Source of the DNA: Candidatus Tepidiaquacella proteinivora
GTDB lineage: Bacteria > Bacteroidota > Ignavibacteria > Tepidaquicellales > Tepidaquicellaceae
Direction of reading: 5' to 3'
Assembly: GCA_013348845.1 (NCBI GenBank)
Contig: CP054675.1
Coordinates: 2,339,877-2,403,876, forward strand
DNA length: 64,000 nucleotides
A model generated the notes under the pieces. It saw only the letters and a list, made by a program, of their open reading frames with translations. It did not search any database and was not told the origin of the DNA. The position numbers were made by a program, and so were the translations under genes. Of this stretch, positions 36,557 to 45,601 are shown in pieces; position 1 is the stretch's first letter; each line of letters starts with the position of its first letter.

Positions 36557-36738
36557 TTTTTGAAGGCGTTACATACTTATAAATATTTTTTTTATAAGAA
36601 ATTTGTTAAACTTTTTTATTTATACTTTCTATCGAATTATTTTAATAAAAAGTTTTTTTCTATATTAAGGAATTTTAATATATTTATTTTTCTGGTTATT
36701 TATTTAATTTTAAACAGGGGATTAGTTTATAAAACTGT

Positions 36739-37560
36739 TTAATGCTTGTGGATTTTATAATGTGAATGGATATGTTTATGTGTTGAACCATCGTGAATAT
36801 GTGAGTGCTTATGAATTAAATTGACTTTCATTAATAATTCTTCATTCTCCAGTATTTCTTCAGCTTTTCCGATGGTTTCAATTTTATGTTGTTCATTCAT
36901 TACACACAATTGCGGTTTTAAATCATCGATTAAACCTAAATCATGTGTTGTTATTATTATTGACTTTCCAATATTATGTAATTCAAGTAATATTTCTACC
37001 ATTAAACCCTGTGCTTTTGGGTCAAGGTCAGAAGTAGGTTCATCTAATAAAATAACATCAGGATTAAGAGTTAAAACCGAAGCAATTGCAACCTTTTTCT
37101 TTTCCCCACCAGAGAGCGCAGATACGGACCTGTTAAGTAAATCAGTAATATTGAGCAATTCTGCTGTTTGATTTACCCGTTCAATAATTTCTTTTTCAAA
37201 AAATAGTTTTAGTTGAATTAGCGAAAAGGATAATTCTGAAAATACATCTGAACAAAATAGTTGAACATCTGGATCCTGAAATACAAGAGCATTAGTTGAA
37301 CGAAATTTTTCAACAAATTCTTTATCCCTGAATTTTTCTTCACTTAACTTTTCGCCGTTATATATAATTTCTCCTTTATTGGGAAATATTAAACCATTTA
37401 AAATATACATTAAAGTGGATTTCCCACAGCCGTTAGCACCAATTATGGCAAAGACCGAATTTTTTTTTATTCGTAATGATATATCATCTAATGCAATTAT
37501 ATTATTGGGATATGTATATGATATGTTTTTTAATTCATATAGATTTATATCTTTACTCAT
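36739..37560 (-). CDS. cbiO: Nickel/cobalt ECF transporter ATPase with His-rich tail
   Basis: A 273-residue ABC ATPase of the CbiO type. Walker A GANGCGKST (41-49), the Q-loop Gln95, signature SGGEKKKV (150), Walker B VILLDEPT (169) and His206 are intact. The last 24 residues contain ten histidines in H-x-H order (from 250 to the end), an unusual addition for an ATPase and probably a store or sensor for Ni or Co. Its ATG overlaps the cbiQ stop by four bases. It powers uptake of metal bound by CbiM. It is the last gene of a four-gene transporter operon. Confidence 0.93.
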   Translation of the reverse strand: MSKDINLYELKNISYTYPNNIIALDDISLRIKKNSVFAIIGANGCGKSTLMYILNGLIFPNKGEIIYNGEKLSEEKFRDKEFVEKFRSTNALVFQDPDVQLFCSDVFSELSFSLIQLKLFFEKEIIERVNQTAELLNITDLLNRSVSALSGGEKKKVAIASVLTLNPDVILLDEPTSDLDPKAQGLMVEILLELHNIGKSIIITTHDLGLIDDLKPQLCVMNEQHKIETIGKAEEILENEELLMKVNLIHKHSHIHDGSTHKHIHSHYKIHKH

Positions 37561-38459
37561 ATATTGTAAATCCCCCTGCTCTTCATTGCTAAGGTAATAT
37601 TATTAAATTTACTTTTTGTTTTTTTATAAAGCAGAAATGCTTTTGTGCCTGTAATTTTATAAAGAAGTGAATTATCTGGTTCAGTAAATAATCTGCTTTT
37701 TAAAGAAAAATAATATTCAAGAACACTTCTTGAAAATGATATAATATATTTTTGAGTTATTAATAATATAAATCGTACAGATGATGGTATGAAAATTATT
37801 TTTAATGAATCAATAAATTTTTCAATTGGTTCGCTTTGTATAATTAAAATTGATGAACATATAGAATTAAAAACCCGTAAAGTTATTAGAATTGTTACAC
37901 TTAAACCCTCTTTGGAAATAAAAATATTTTCGGGCAGTTCATATATCCAGAATTTGTATTCTTTATTCAGATGAATTAAATTAATTATTGGTTCACCATT
38001 TATTATAAAATTAAAAGAAGCAGGAAAGGAAAGTAAAAATCCTAAGAAAAATGTCGGGTATAGAATTTTCTTTATGTAGCCCTTTGTAAAATTTTTATTA
38101 CTGTTTTGTATTATTAGTATTGCGGAAAGAAAAATTAAAATTATTGTAATAGTTAATTGATATACAATTGAATTCAAAAACGATATTAATAAAAGTATAA
38201 ATATTAAAAATAATAATTTAATTTTTATATTTACTTTATTTAAATAATTATTACTATTAGAATAAGAAGCATTATCAAAATATGTATTAAGAATTTCTGA
38301 AACTTTAATTAATCCTTTATCTGCAAACTTTAATTTAAACTTTTTCCCCTTTTTAGGTTTAAGGGTCGTCTTAATTTTATAGTTTGGAGTCTGTTCATTA
38401 TTTGAAACAGCTGAAGCAGAATTACCACTATATAAAAACTCAGGGAGTTTTACTGACAT
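37557..38459 (-). CDS. cbiQ: Nickel/cobalt ECF transporter transmembrane protein CbiQ
   Basis: A 300-residue T-component linking CbiM to the ATPase. Hydrophobic helices begin near residue 83; before them is a polar, lysine-rich extension of about 50 residues not usual in CbiQ. A coupling-helix-like segment ESFxx-type is visible near the C terminus (KSRLF and AMKSRGIYNI, resembling the family's A-x-x-x-R-G motif). The gene overlaps the upstream PDGLE gene by 20 bases and cbiO by 4 bases, so translation is coupled along the operon. Confidence 0.85.
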   Translation of the reverse strand: MSVKLPEFLYSGNSASAVSNNEQTPNYKIKTTLKPKKGKKFKLKFADKGLIKVSEILNTYFDNASYSNSNNYLNKVNIKIKLLFLIFILLLISFLNSIVYQLTITIILIFLSAILIIQNSNKNFTKGYIKKILYPTFFLGFLLSFPASFNFIINGEPIINLIHLNKEYKFWIYELPENIFISKEGLSVTILITLRVFNSICSSILIIQSEPIEKFIDSLKIIFIPSSVRFILLITQKYIISFSRSVLEYYFSLKSRLFTEPDNSLLYKITGTKAFLLYKKTKSKFNNITLAMKSRGIYNI

Positions 38460-38784
38460 ATTTGTATAATTTTAAGATCAAAATAACTATTATGTAAATT
38501 ATTGCTGAACCAATTATTGCCGATATAATATAGGATATAATTTGTAAACTCAATGGTAAATTTTCTCCCAGTACATTTGTGTAATCAGTAAATATTGATT
38601 GCCAGAAATTCGATAATTTTTCCATTCCTCTGGGAATAAAGCCAATCAACTTATCTATTGTTTCTGTGTCCCATTCTCCCCATGCATCACCTCCTTTAAA
38701 TAAGACAGGTAATATTATTCCAAGTGGACTTAATAATGCAAGGAGTAATAACCAAAGGAGTAATTTTTTCTGGAATTTATTCAT
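38440..38784 (-). CDS. PDGLE-domain accessory protein of the nickel/cobalt transporter
   Basis: A 114-residue protein with two membrane helices, one at each end (residues 8-29 and about 85-107), and an extracytoplasmic middle. Its size, topology and position directly after cbiM (3 bases) match the CbiN/PDGLE component that replaces the second metal-loading subunit in many Ni/Co ECF transporters; the classical PDGLE motif itself is not conserved, so the assignment rests on topology and context. Confidence 0.7.
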   Translation of the reverse strand: MNKFQKKLLLWLLLLALLSPLGIILPVLFKGGDAWGEWDTETIDKLIGFIPRGMEKLSNFWQSIFTDYTNVLGENLPLSLQIISYIISAIIGSAIIYIIVILILKLYKYVSKTP

Positions 38785-38787
38785 TTT

Positions 38788-39477
38788 TCATAAACTGAAA
38801 TTACTTTTTAGACCATAAATAGATTCGGGTTCGTATTTTAAGAAATAACTAACAACAGCCATAGTAATTAATCCTTCAACAACTGAGAAAATAAACAAAT
38901 GTTCAAGAGCCATAACAGGTATCGCAATACTTAATGGATATGGAGCATATAAAGGTAATCCATCTTCCCCTTTTGCAATAATTGGCTGGATTCCTAATTC
39001 AAAAGCAGTTGCTAATGCTGCTATCAGTAAACCGATATATCCGGCAGCAAATGAACTTATATTTATTCGGGTTTTTGATTTTGATGTTCCGTTAATAAGT
39101 TTAAAGATAAAATAAGATGTGAAAGGCATTATTACAGCCATGTTTAAGCAATTTGCTGCAAGAGCAGTTATTCCTCCGTCTCCAAATAAAAGTGCTTGTA
39201 TCACAAGAACTATACTAATAGAGATAACTGCTACCCATGGTCCTAAAATAATAGCGATTAGTCCTGCTCCAACAGCATGTCCGGTGGTACCGCCGGGTAT
39301 TGGTATATTGAAAAGCATTATCAGAAATGAGAATACTGAACTCATAGCAATGTAAGGAACATAATTTGAAGTAAGGACATTTTTAACTTTTTTCAAAGCC
39401 ATTCCCCAAAAAGGTACCATTATTCCATATATAGGTATATATGTCTGAGGACTTAAGTATCCATCCGGAATATGCAT
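38788..39477 (-). CDS. cbiM: Nickel/cobalt ECF transporter substrate-binding protein CbiM
   Basis: A 229-residue S-component. The N terminus MHIPDGYLSP is the family's metal-binding sequence: Met1, His2 and the N-terminal amine chelate Ni or Co, so the start is certain. Six or seven helices follow, with GGTTGHAVGAGL near 60 giving further metal ligands. It is the first gene of the transporter operon, only 16 bases beyond the terminator-like hairpin behind the ferredoxin gene. No cobalamin riboswitch is visible in front of it. Ni versus Co specificity cannot be decided. Confidence 0.93.
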   Translation of the reverse strand: MHIPDGYLSPQTYIPIYGIMVPFWGMALKKVKNVLTSNYVPYIAMSSVFSFLIMLFNIPIPGGTTGHAVGAGLIAIILGPWVAVISISIVLVIQALLFGDGGITALAANCLNMAVIMPFTSYFIFKLINGTSKSKTRINISSFAAGYIGLLIAALATAFELGIQPIIAKGEDGLPLYAPYPLSIAIPVMALEHLFIFSVVEGLITMAVVSYFLKYEPESIYGLKSNFSL

Positions 39478-39493
39478 AATTATTAGTTTAAAA

Positions 39494-39521
39494 AAAACCC
39501 GGATTTAATTCTCCGGGTTTT
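39494..39521 (-). terminator. Terminator or attenuator between ferredoxin and cbiM
   Basis: A 10-base-pair stem (arms 39494-39503 and 39512-39521, core CCCGGA/TCCGGG) with an 8-base loop, followed on the minus strand by a run of T. It ends the ferredoxin transcript, but the cbiM start is only 17 bases on, so read-through would supply cbiM mRNA. Confidence 0.7.
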
Positions 39522-39545
39522 GTTCTTAATGAATTCTAAAATGTT

Positions 39546-39845
39546 TTATCTTCCTATTTCATCAAGTCTGAGTTTCTTAGCCATTAATTCTTCTTTTGTC
39601 TCTTTATGCTCTTCGTCCATAACTATTGCTTCTGTTGGACAAGCAGGAATGCATTGTGGTTCATCATAGAAACCAACGCATTCTGTGCATTTGTCCGGAA
39701 CAATATAGGTATGGTCATTCGAAAGTGCATCATGTTCTTCGCCTCCAAGAACCCAAGGAACTCCTGCCTCATATATTGCATTGTTTGGGCATTCAGCTTC
39801 ACAGGCTCCACAGGCGATGCATTCATCTGTTATCTTTACTGCCAC
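39546..39845 (-). CDS. 2[4Fe-4S] ferredoxin
   Basis: A 99-residue ferredoxin with two 4Fe-4S sites: CIACGACEAECP at the N terminus and CTECVGFYDEPQCIPACP later, where the longer spacing in the second site is typical of the YfhL/Chlorobium-type ferredoxins. A C-terminal helical tail follows. The start is GTG, fixed by a strong Shine-Dalgarno sequence (AAGGAGATAG) eight bases upstream, one of the best in the window, which suggests high expression. It could supply or accept low-potential electrons for enzymes such as the Nfn-like complex encoded nearby, but no partner is shown. Confidence 0.93.
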   Translation of the reverse strand: MAVKITDECIACGACEAECPNNAIYEAGVPWVLGGEEHDALSNDHTYIVPDKCTECVGFYDEPQCIPACPTEAIVMDEEHKETKEELMAKKLRLDEIGR

Positions 39846-40028
39846 GGTTTTCTATCTCCTTAATTTTTTTGTTAATGATGATTACATACAATAATAAAAA
39901 TATTTTGTTTAAAATTGAATACCAAAATTTAGTTGTTTTTATTAAAAATTTAATAAAATTTTATTTTATTAACATATTGTATTTGTGACATTTATTCCCC
40001 TCAACTTTAAAAAGATATATGTCTATTA

Positions 40029-41735
40029 TTATGAAAGTATAAATTTGATCAATTGATTTTTTGTATGTGTGTTTTTTACTTCAATATATGAGGTATTACC
40101 GTTTGTTCTTGCTAACCAATTTGATATTACTTTTATCTCATCTAATTCTGCCTGAGTGTATTTATGTTTTACATATTTATTAACAGAGAAATACAAGTAA
40201 TCAATATTATCATACAATTCCTGAATGAAATTAGTTTGGTCAATTTCGTCTCCTTTCCTCAAAACCACTGTATTAATCAACTTTCCATTTTGTATAAAAA
40301 AGACTTCCCGACTGTTTCCATTATCACATTTTATAATTAATTTTTTGTCATTTATAGCAGAAGTTATTACTTTCTGATTCGACATAACCTTCATTAAGTC
40401 TGACAATCTATCCCTTATAAATGCTGCTTTTTCAAAATTCAATGTTGACGAATGTTTTTGCATTTCTTTCATTAAGTAGTATTGCGCAGAGTTTACATTT
40501 GTTTCGGTAAGATATTTATGAACTTTCATTACTTCTTTTCGATATTCTTCTTTAGAAATATATCCTGCACAGGGGGCTTTACATTTATTAATGTCATAAT
40601 ACATACAAGTAGATGAACTTTTAAATCTGTTTATTCTTTTGTTTTCACATTTTCTAAGTTTAAATTTATCGTATATTTCTTTAAGTAAAGTTCTGACAGT
40701 TGATGCTTTGGAAAATGGTCCGTAATAATATGCACCATCATTTTCAATTTCATATACACTTTCAATTCTTGGATAATTGTTCTGAATATCTATTTTTATA
40801 AAAGGATGATATCTATATCTTTTAATAGCAGTGTTGAATCTTGGTTTGTATTGTTTAATAAGTTTTGATTCAAGAATTAATGCTGATAGTTCTGAATTAG
40901 TTACTGTAAATTCAAGTTTTCTAATGTTGAAAAGTAACCTTCTGATTTTTGGTGGTAATTCTGAATTGTGATGAAAATATGATGATATCCTTTCTTTTAA
41001 ATTCCTTGCCTTTCCTATATAAAGAATTTCTCCCGCTGAGTTCTTCATAAAATAAACCCCGGGTGATTCCGGAATTTCTTTTAAATTAATGTTTATTCGT
41101 TTTAGTGGTTGTGGCTGGTTTTCTGCTGTAAAAATTTTTTTATTCTGAAATCTGATTATATCTTCAATGTATTCATATTCCAGTTCTTCCTGAAGAATAT
41201 TTAAAAAGATAAGTAATATTCTTGCTGTTGTTATTGCGTCATCATAAGCCCTGTGATTTCTTATTTGTTTTAGATTATAATATTTCGCAACACTTGAAAG
41301 AGATTTGCTTTTTAATTTCTTAACAAGTCTTCTTGCTATTTTACATGTGCATAATATCTTGGGTTCGAAATGGATTTTCGGATTGTGTCTTTTAAATGAT
41401 TCTCTTAAAAATTTATAATCAAATAAAACATTGTGGCCACAAAAAATGGTGTTTTGTTCTCCGTTAAAAATGTAATTATAAATTCTGTCGGAAATTTCTC
41501 TAAAAGTAGGTTTATTTATTACATCTTCATTTTTTATCCCTGTCATTGCAGTAATAAATGGAGGTATGAATTGTTCAGGATTGACAAGAGTTGAAAAGGT
41601 ATCGGTTATTTCCCCGTTTTCTATTTTTACTAATGATATTTCTATTATCCTGTTGAGATATGGTGATAAACCGGTTGTTTCAACATCACAAACAATAAAC
41701 TTACAATCTTGTACTAAAGTTCTTTCTGATTTCAT
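40029..41735 (-). CDS. DEDDh exonuclease fused to UvrC-type GIY-YIG nuclease
   Basis: A 568-residue fusion. Residues 1-175 are a DnaQ/epsilon-type 3'-5' exonuclease with VCDVETTGL (Asp/Glu), the CGHNVLFDYKFL middle motif and HRAYDDA (His/Asp). From about 220 comes a GIY-YIG domain (PGVYFMKNSAGEILYIGKA) with the UvrC N-terminal continuation, including a cysteine cluster (CENK, CMYYDINKCKAPC) resembling the 4Fe-4S-like region of UvrC/Cho. This exonuclease-plus-GIY-YIG fusion occurs in several bacteria; it lacks the UvrC C-terminal nuclease. Likely role: DNA repair. Transcribed alone. Confidence 0.9.
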   Translation of the reverse strand: MKSERTLVQDCKFIVCDVETTGLSPYLNRIIEISLVKIENGEITDTFSTLVNPEQFIPPFITAMTGIKNEDVINKPTFREISDRIYNYIFNGEQNTIFCGHNVLFDYKFLRESFKRHNPKIHFEPKILCTCKIARRLVKKLKSKSLSSVAKYYNLKQIRNHRAYDDAITTARILLIFLNILQEELEYEYIEDIIRFQNKKIFTAENQPQPLKRININLKEIPESPGVYFMKNSAGEILYIGKARNLKERISSYFHHNSELPPKIRRLLFNIRKLEFTVTNSELSALILESKLIKQYKPRFNTAIKRYRYHPFIKIDIQNNYPRIESVYEIENDGAYYYGPFSKASTVRTLLKEIYDKFKLRKCENKRINRFKSSSTCMYYDINKCKAPCAGYISKEEYRKEVMKVHKYLTETNVNSAQYYLMKEMQKHSSTLNFEKAAFIRDRLSDLMKVMSNQKVITSAINDKKLIIKCDNGNSREVFFIQNGKLINTVVLRKGDEIDQTNFIQELYDNIDYLYFSVNKYVKHKYTQAELDEIKVISNWLARTNGNTSYIEVKNTHTKNQLIKFILS

Positions 41736-41888
41736 TATTGTTAATATGTGAAAATATAAAAGTTAAAAATCTTATACAATTAAATATATTATTTATTTTC
41801 CTGTATATTTTAAGTATAATACTTTATAATTTAATGTCTTGTAAGATTGTAAATAATTAATTTTAATGAATGAATTAAATATTATATT

Positions 41889-42671
41889 TTGAAAAATAAA
41901 ATAGTATTAGGTTTATTATTCATTATATTTTTAAGTACATTTCTTTGTTGTGAAAAAGAAACAATTAATAAAAGTAATTCATACTATTTAACGGATTCTA
42001 CAAAAGATATTGTTAAAAAGGATACATCTAAAATTAAAAAGCGCAAACCACCGCTTGGTAAAATAATAGAATCTTTACCCACCGAAGAAAAAGTAATTGC
42101 TTTAACATTTGATGCATGTGAGTATAAGAAACCTTCATATTTTGATTACACAATTCTAAATTTTATTATTAAAGAGAAAATTCCTGTAACAATTTTTGTT
42201 TCCGGGAGATTTGCTTTAAGGAATAAAGATGAATTAAGTAAGATTTCTAAATACGAATTCATAGAAATAGAAAATCATAGTTTAAGTCATTTTAATCACT
42301 CAGAATTGTTAAATGAAAGTGATTTTGTTAATGAAGTTAAAGAGAATGAAAACATTATCAAGGAAATTACTGGCAAAAAAACAAAATATTTTAGGTTTCC
42401 TGGCGGAAATTATGATAATAAATCACTTAATATTTTAAAATCATTAAATTACCCTGTAATCCATTGGTCATTTGTTAGTGGTGATTTTAGTAAAAAAATA
42501 ACACCACGAAAACTTTATGAAAGAGTTATTAAAAATGTTAAAAGTGGTAGCATTCTGATATTTCATATTAATGGTAGGGGATATAGTACCGGTGAGGCAT
42601 TACCATTAATTTATAATTTTCTTAAAGAAAATAATTTTAAATTTGTTAAACTTGAAGATATATTTGAATAG
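41889..42671 (+). CDS. Polysaccharide deacetylase lipoprotein
   Basis: A 260-residue lipoprotein with a NodB-type deacetylase domain. The start is TTG; the signal ends in a lipobox-like FLSTFLCC near residue 21. The catalytic region has LTFDACEY (metal/base Asp, where many relatives have DD), the ENHSLSHFNH motif giving the metal histidines, RFPGGNYD and the final ILIFHING. Such enzymes remove acetyl groups from peptidoglycan or other envelope glycans. Family substrate is unknown here. It stands alone between two oppositely oriented genes. Confidence 0.88.
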   Translation: MKNKIVLGLLFIIFLSTFLCCEKETINKSNSYYLTDSTKDIVKKDTSKIKKRKPPLGKIIESLPTEEKVIALTFDACEYKKPSYFDYTILNFIIKEKIPVTIFVSGRFALRNKDELSKISKYEFIEIENHSLSHFNHSELLNESDFVNEVKENENIIKEITGKKTKYFRFPGGNYDNKSLNILKSLNYPVIHWSFVSGDFSKKITPRKLYERVIKNVKSGSILIFHINGRGYSTGEALPLIYNFLKENNFKFVKLEDIFE

Positions 42672-42698
42672 TTTTTCCCGATGTATCAAGAAATAAAA

Positions 42699-43187
42699 TT
42701 ATACATCAACAAATCTTCCTGTCTCATTATCCCGCATCACTTTTCTGTAATCAAATATCTTACCATTCATAGCAATATAAATACCATCTTCTAAGACATT
42801 AATTGCGCCTATAGCAACCCCAATATTGAAACTTGCATCTGAGTTTGAAAATCTTTCTGGTCTTAATGCGCCGGTAAGAATAATTACTTTATCTTTTATA
42901 CCTGATAATTTTTGTGCTGTTTCGATTATTGTATCTGTACCGTGCGTTATTATTATTTTTTTTACATCTGTATTAATACAGGCATCAAGTATTTTTTCTC
43001 TATCATCGTCGGTTAAATCAAGGCTATCTTTCTGTAATAATGGTAATATCTCAAAATCAAAAGATGGATTAATATTTTCGAGAATTCGTTGTACCGCAGG
43101 TTCTGTTATCTCAAAAGGATATCCTCTTGTTAATAGTGGATAATCTTTATCTATTGTTCCACCAGTTTGAATAAAAAGTATTTTCAT
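42699..43187 (-). CDS. One-domain asparaginase-like protein
   Basis: A 162-residue protein matching only the N-terminal half of L-asparaginases. The active-site motifs are intact: QTGGTIDKDY (catalytic Thr near residue 9) and IITHGTDTIIETA (the second Thr and Asp near 84). LTGALRPERF and the last conserved GVAIGAINVL are also present. Ordinary asparaginases are 320-350 residues with a second domain; short forms like this are found as a distinct group and are not obviously truncated, since the frame ends cleanly. Substrate uncertain. Confidence 0.82.
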   Translation of the reverse strand: MKILFIQTGGTIDKDYPLLTRGYPFEITEPAVQRILENINPSFDFEILPLLQKDSLDLTDDDREKILDACINTDVKKIIITHGTDTIIETAQKLSGIKDKVIILTGALRPERFSNSDASFNIGVAIGAINVLEDGIYIAMNGKIFDYRKVMRDNETGRFVDV

Positions 43188-43344
43188 TTTAATAAAATTA
43201 TTTAATACAACATAACAAATTTTTCATTTAACTAACATAAAGAAAAGCAATATATTTTTTCCTGATGTTTTTAATTTTCAGGAATTTATAAATTAAAAGA
43301 AATGAATTTAGGATAAAATATAAAACAAATTATTTGTTATTTTC

Positions 43345-44817
43345 TTATTTCACCAACACCATTCTTTTACTCTCAAAATATGTATCGGTTTTCAGTGAAT
43401 AGAAATATACTCCGCTTGGGAGAATGTTACCAAAATTATCTTTTCCATCAAAAATAATTGAATAATTTCCGCTTTGAAGTCTTGTGTTTATAAGAGTTTT
43501 TACTTCTTTACCTGTTGTATTATAAATTTTTAGAGTTATATATGTTAGTTCAGGAATACTGAATTCTATTTTTGTTGTCGGATTGAATGGGTTCGGGTAG
43601 TTTTGTTTTAATAAATATTTCTCTGGTAATGTGTTATTTATGTTTTTTATTCCTATTGAGGGATTAATATTAAATCTGTATATTTTCCCATTAGCTGAAT
43701 GATGCAAAACATATAGCTCATTATTTTGGTCAATCCCAAAAGATGAGATTAAATAAGGGCTATCTATCAGCAACGAATCTGAAATTACACTACCATTTTG
43801 ATATCGAAGCATCCATATCCTTCCGGTACAATAATCACCATAAATATATGCACCATTTAATTCAGGTCTTCGGCTTCCTCTGTAAACATAACCACCGGTT
43901 ATTGAACAATCGCCTTGTGAATGGGAATATACTTTAATTGGCATTGTTTTCCCTGTTGTATCACAACCTACCGGAGGATTGAAACAGCTAAAACCTTCGA
44001 GTACTCGCCAGCCATAATTATGTCCTGAATAAATTATATCTATTTCCTCAAAACTACTCTGACCAACATCTGCTGCGTAAATTAATCCCGTGACGACATC
44101 CTGAGAAAATTTCCAGGGATTCCTTAAACCATACGCATATATTTCACCTAAACCAGCTGAAGGATTATTATAAAATGGATTTGTCGGAGGTATGACATAC
44201 TTTGTTGATGGAGTGGAATCATTTATATCTATTCTTAATATTTTTCCTAATAATGTTTGTGTATTTTGAGCATTGTTAAATGGGTCACCAGAAGAACCAC
44301 CATCACCTGTGGATATATAAAAATACCCATCTAAACCGAACAAGAGAGTCCCTCCGTTATGATTTGAGAAAGGTTGTGTAAAGGTCAGTATAATTGTTTC
44401 ACTTAAAGAATCTATTTTATTCTGGTTTTGAGAGGATAATTTAAATCTGGATATAATTGTTCTTAATGGATTTGGAGCTGTGTAATTTATATATATATAT
44501 CCGTTATTTATAAAATTAGGGTGAAATGCAAGCCCTAATAAACCTTCTTCACCGACTGAAGATGAAATTTTATTTGTAATATCCAAAAATATATTTACTT
44601 GTCCTGATGTAATATTTGTATCATTCTGAAATACTTTTATTATTCCATTTTGTTCAACAACAAAAATTCTGTTGGTCCCATCAGGACTAAATGTTAGATG
44701 AACAGGCTTATTAAAAATTAAATTTGGAAATGCTTCAACTAATTGTATATTAGGATTCTGCGGAAATGTTATATTAAAAGATATTAATATAATAATTGAT
44801 ATAATAAATGTTTTCAT
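43345..44817 (-). CDS. Secreted PQQ-type sugar dehydrogenase with type IX sorting domain
   Basis: A 490-residue exported protein: a signal peptide, then a glucose/sorbosone dehydrogenase-type beta-propeller (DGTNRIFVVEQNGIIKVF; GEEGLLGLAFHPNF; NHNGGTLLFGLDGYFYISTGDGG; GLRNPWKFSQD; YGWRVLEG), and a C-terminal type A sorting domain starting KQNYPNPFNPTTKIEFSIPE. PQQ-dependent oxidation of sugars outside the cell is the family role; whether cofactor synthesis exists in the genome cannot be judged here. It is not in an operon. Confidence 0.9.
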   Translation of the reverse strand: MKTFIISIIILISFNITFPQNPNIQLVEAFPNLIFNKPVHLTFSPDGTNRIFVVEQNGIIKVFQNDTNITSGQVNIFLDITNKISSSVGEEGLLGLAFHPNFINNGYIYINYTAPNPLRTIISRFKLSSQNQNKIDSLSETIILTFTQPFSNHNGGTLLFGLDGYFYISTGDGGSSGDPFNNAQNTQTLLGKILRIDINDSTPSTKYVIPPTNPFYNNPSAGLGEIYAYGLRNPWKFSQDVVTGLIYAADVGQSSFEEIDIIYSGHNYGWRVLEGFSCFNPPVGCDTTGKTMPIKVYSHSQGDCSITGGYVYRGSRRPELNGAYIYGDYCTGRIWMLRYQNGSVISDSLLIDSPYLISSFGIDQNNELYVLHHSANGKIYRFNINPSIGIKNINNTLPEKYLLKQNYPNPFNPTTKIEFSIPELTYITLKIYNTTGKEVKTLINTRLQSGNYSIIFDGKDNFGNILPSGVYFYSLKTDTYFESKRMVLVK

Positions 44818-44901
44818 AGTTTTTTTCTATCAAAACATATTATTGTTTTAAAAAATTTCAAAAAGTTATTTTTCGATAAGATGATTAATAATCCCCGAAA
44901 A

Positions 44902-45471
44902 TTAATTTACTGATGGGTCATCTGGGAATGAAGAAATTAAAGCGAATTCACGACCAAGGTCTCTTAAAGTTTTCGACCATAGAGATTTATAATCAGTATT
45001 AAAAATATATTCTTCCAAGCCTTCCCCAATGAACCACGAAGTATCTTTCATTTCTCTGTCGAGTTGACCTGCACCCCAACCTGAATAGCCTAAAAAGAAT
45101 CTGAAATCTGATGGATTTAAAACCCCTAATTCAATGTGTTTTTTCAATTCTTCAAAATCTCCACCCCAGAAAATTCCTTTATTTACTTCATATCCACCTT
45201 TTATTATATTACCTGAACGATGAATGAAATTAACTAAATCGGTTTGAACAGGTCCTCCGAATAAAACAGGAGCATCAAATTCCGGAAAATCTTCTAAAAT
45301 TTCATTTAATTTATATTTTAATGGTTTATTAATTATAAAACCTAATGAACCTTTCTCATCGTGTTCGCATAAAAATACAACAGACCTTTTAAAAACATCT
45401 GTAAGAAAAGGAGCTGATATTAATATTTTGCCTTTTGTTGGTACTGAGATTACACTCGATTTCATACTCAA
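44902..45471 (-). CDS. yqgE: YqgE/AlgH family protein
   Basis: A 189-residue protein of the UPF0301/AlgH family. Typical motifs include GKILISAPFL, VVFLCEHDEKGSLGFIINKP, VLFGGPVQTD and FLGYSGWGAGQLDREM. Function is not established for the family; it is often listed as a putative transcriptional regulator, though it has no DNA-binding motif. Length is normal. The gene stands alone and is divergent from a HAD phosphatase gene. Confidence 0.93.
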   Translation of the reverse strand: MSMKSSVISVPTKGKILISAPFLTDVFKRSVVFLCEHDEKGSLGFIINKPLKYKLNEILEDFPEFDAPVLFGGPVQTDLVNFIHRSGNIIKGGYEVNKGIFWGGDFEELKKHIELGVLNPSDFRFFLGYSGWGAGQLDREMKDTSWFIGEGLEEYIFNTDYKSLWSKTLRDLGREFALISSFPDDPSVN

Positions 45472-45601
45472 ATTTATATCTTTTTTTTAAAATTATCACT
45501 ATAATTATATATTAAATAAATATTATATCTACATTTATTTTTAATTAAAAAAATTATAATTTTATAAGAGGAGGAAGGAAAATATTAGATAAGAAAAGTA
45601 C

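Noticed and set aside
36560..36742. Open frame of 60 codons after the rubrerythrin-like gene
   Set aside because: TTG start, Phe/Tyr/Lys/Ile-only composition, as expected from AT-rich non-coding DNA; no signal beyond that.
39606..39988. Plus-strand open frames across the ferredoxin gene
   Set aside because: Overlap a clear ferredoxin with a strong ribosome site on the other strand; composition is not protein-like.
39846..40028. Cobalamin or NiCo riboswitch near the cbi operon
   Set aside because: Very AT-rich and unstructured; no B12-box-like sequence seen here or directly before cbiM.
42680..42707. Hairpin at the end of the deacetylase gene
   Set aside because: Only seven base pairs, all but two AT, and it overlaps the next gene's end; too weak.
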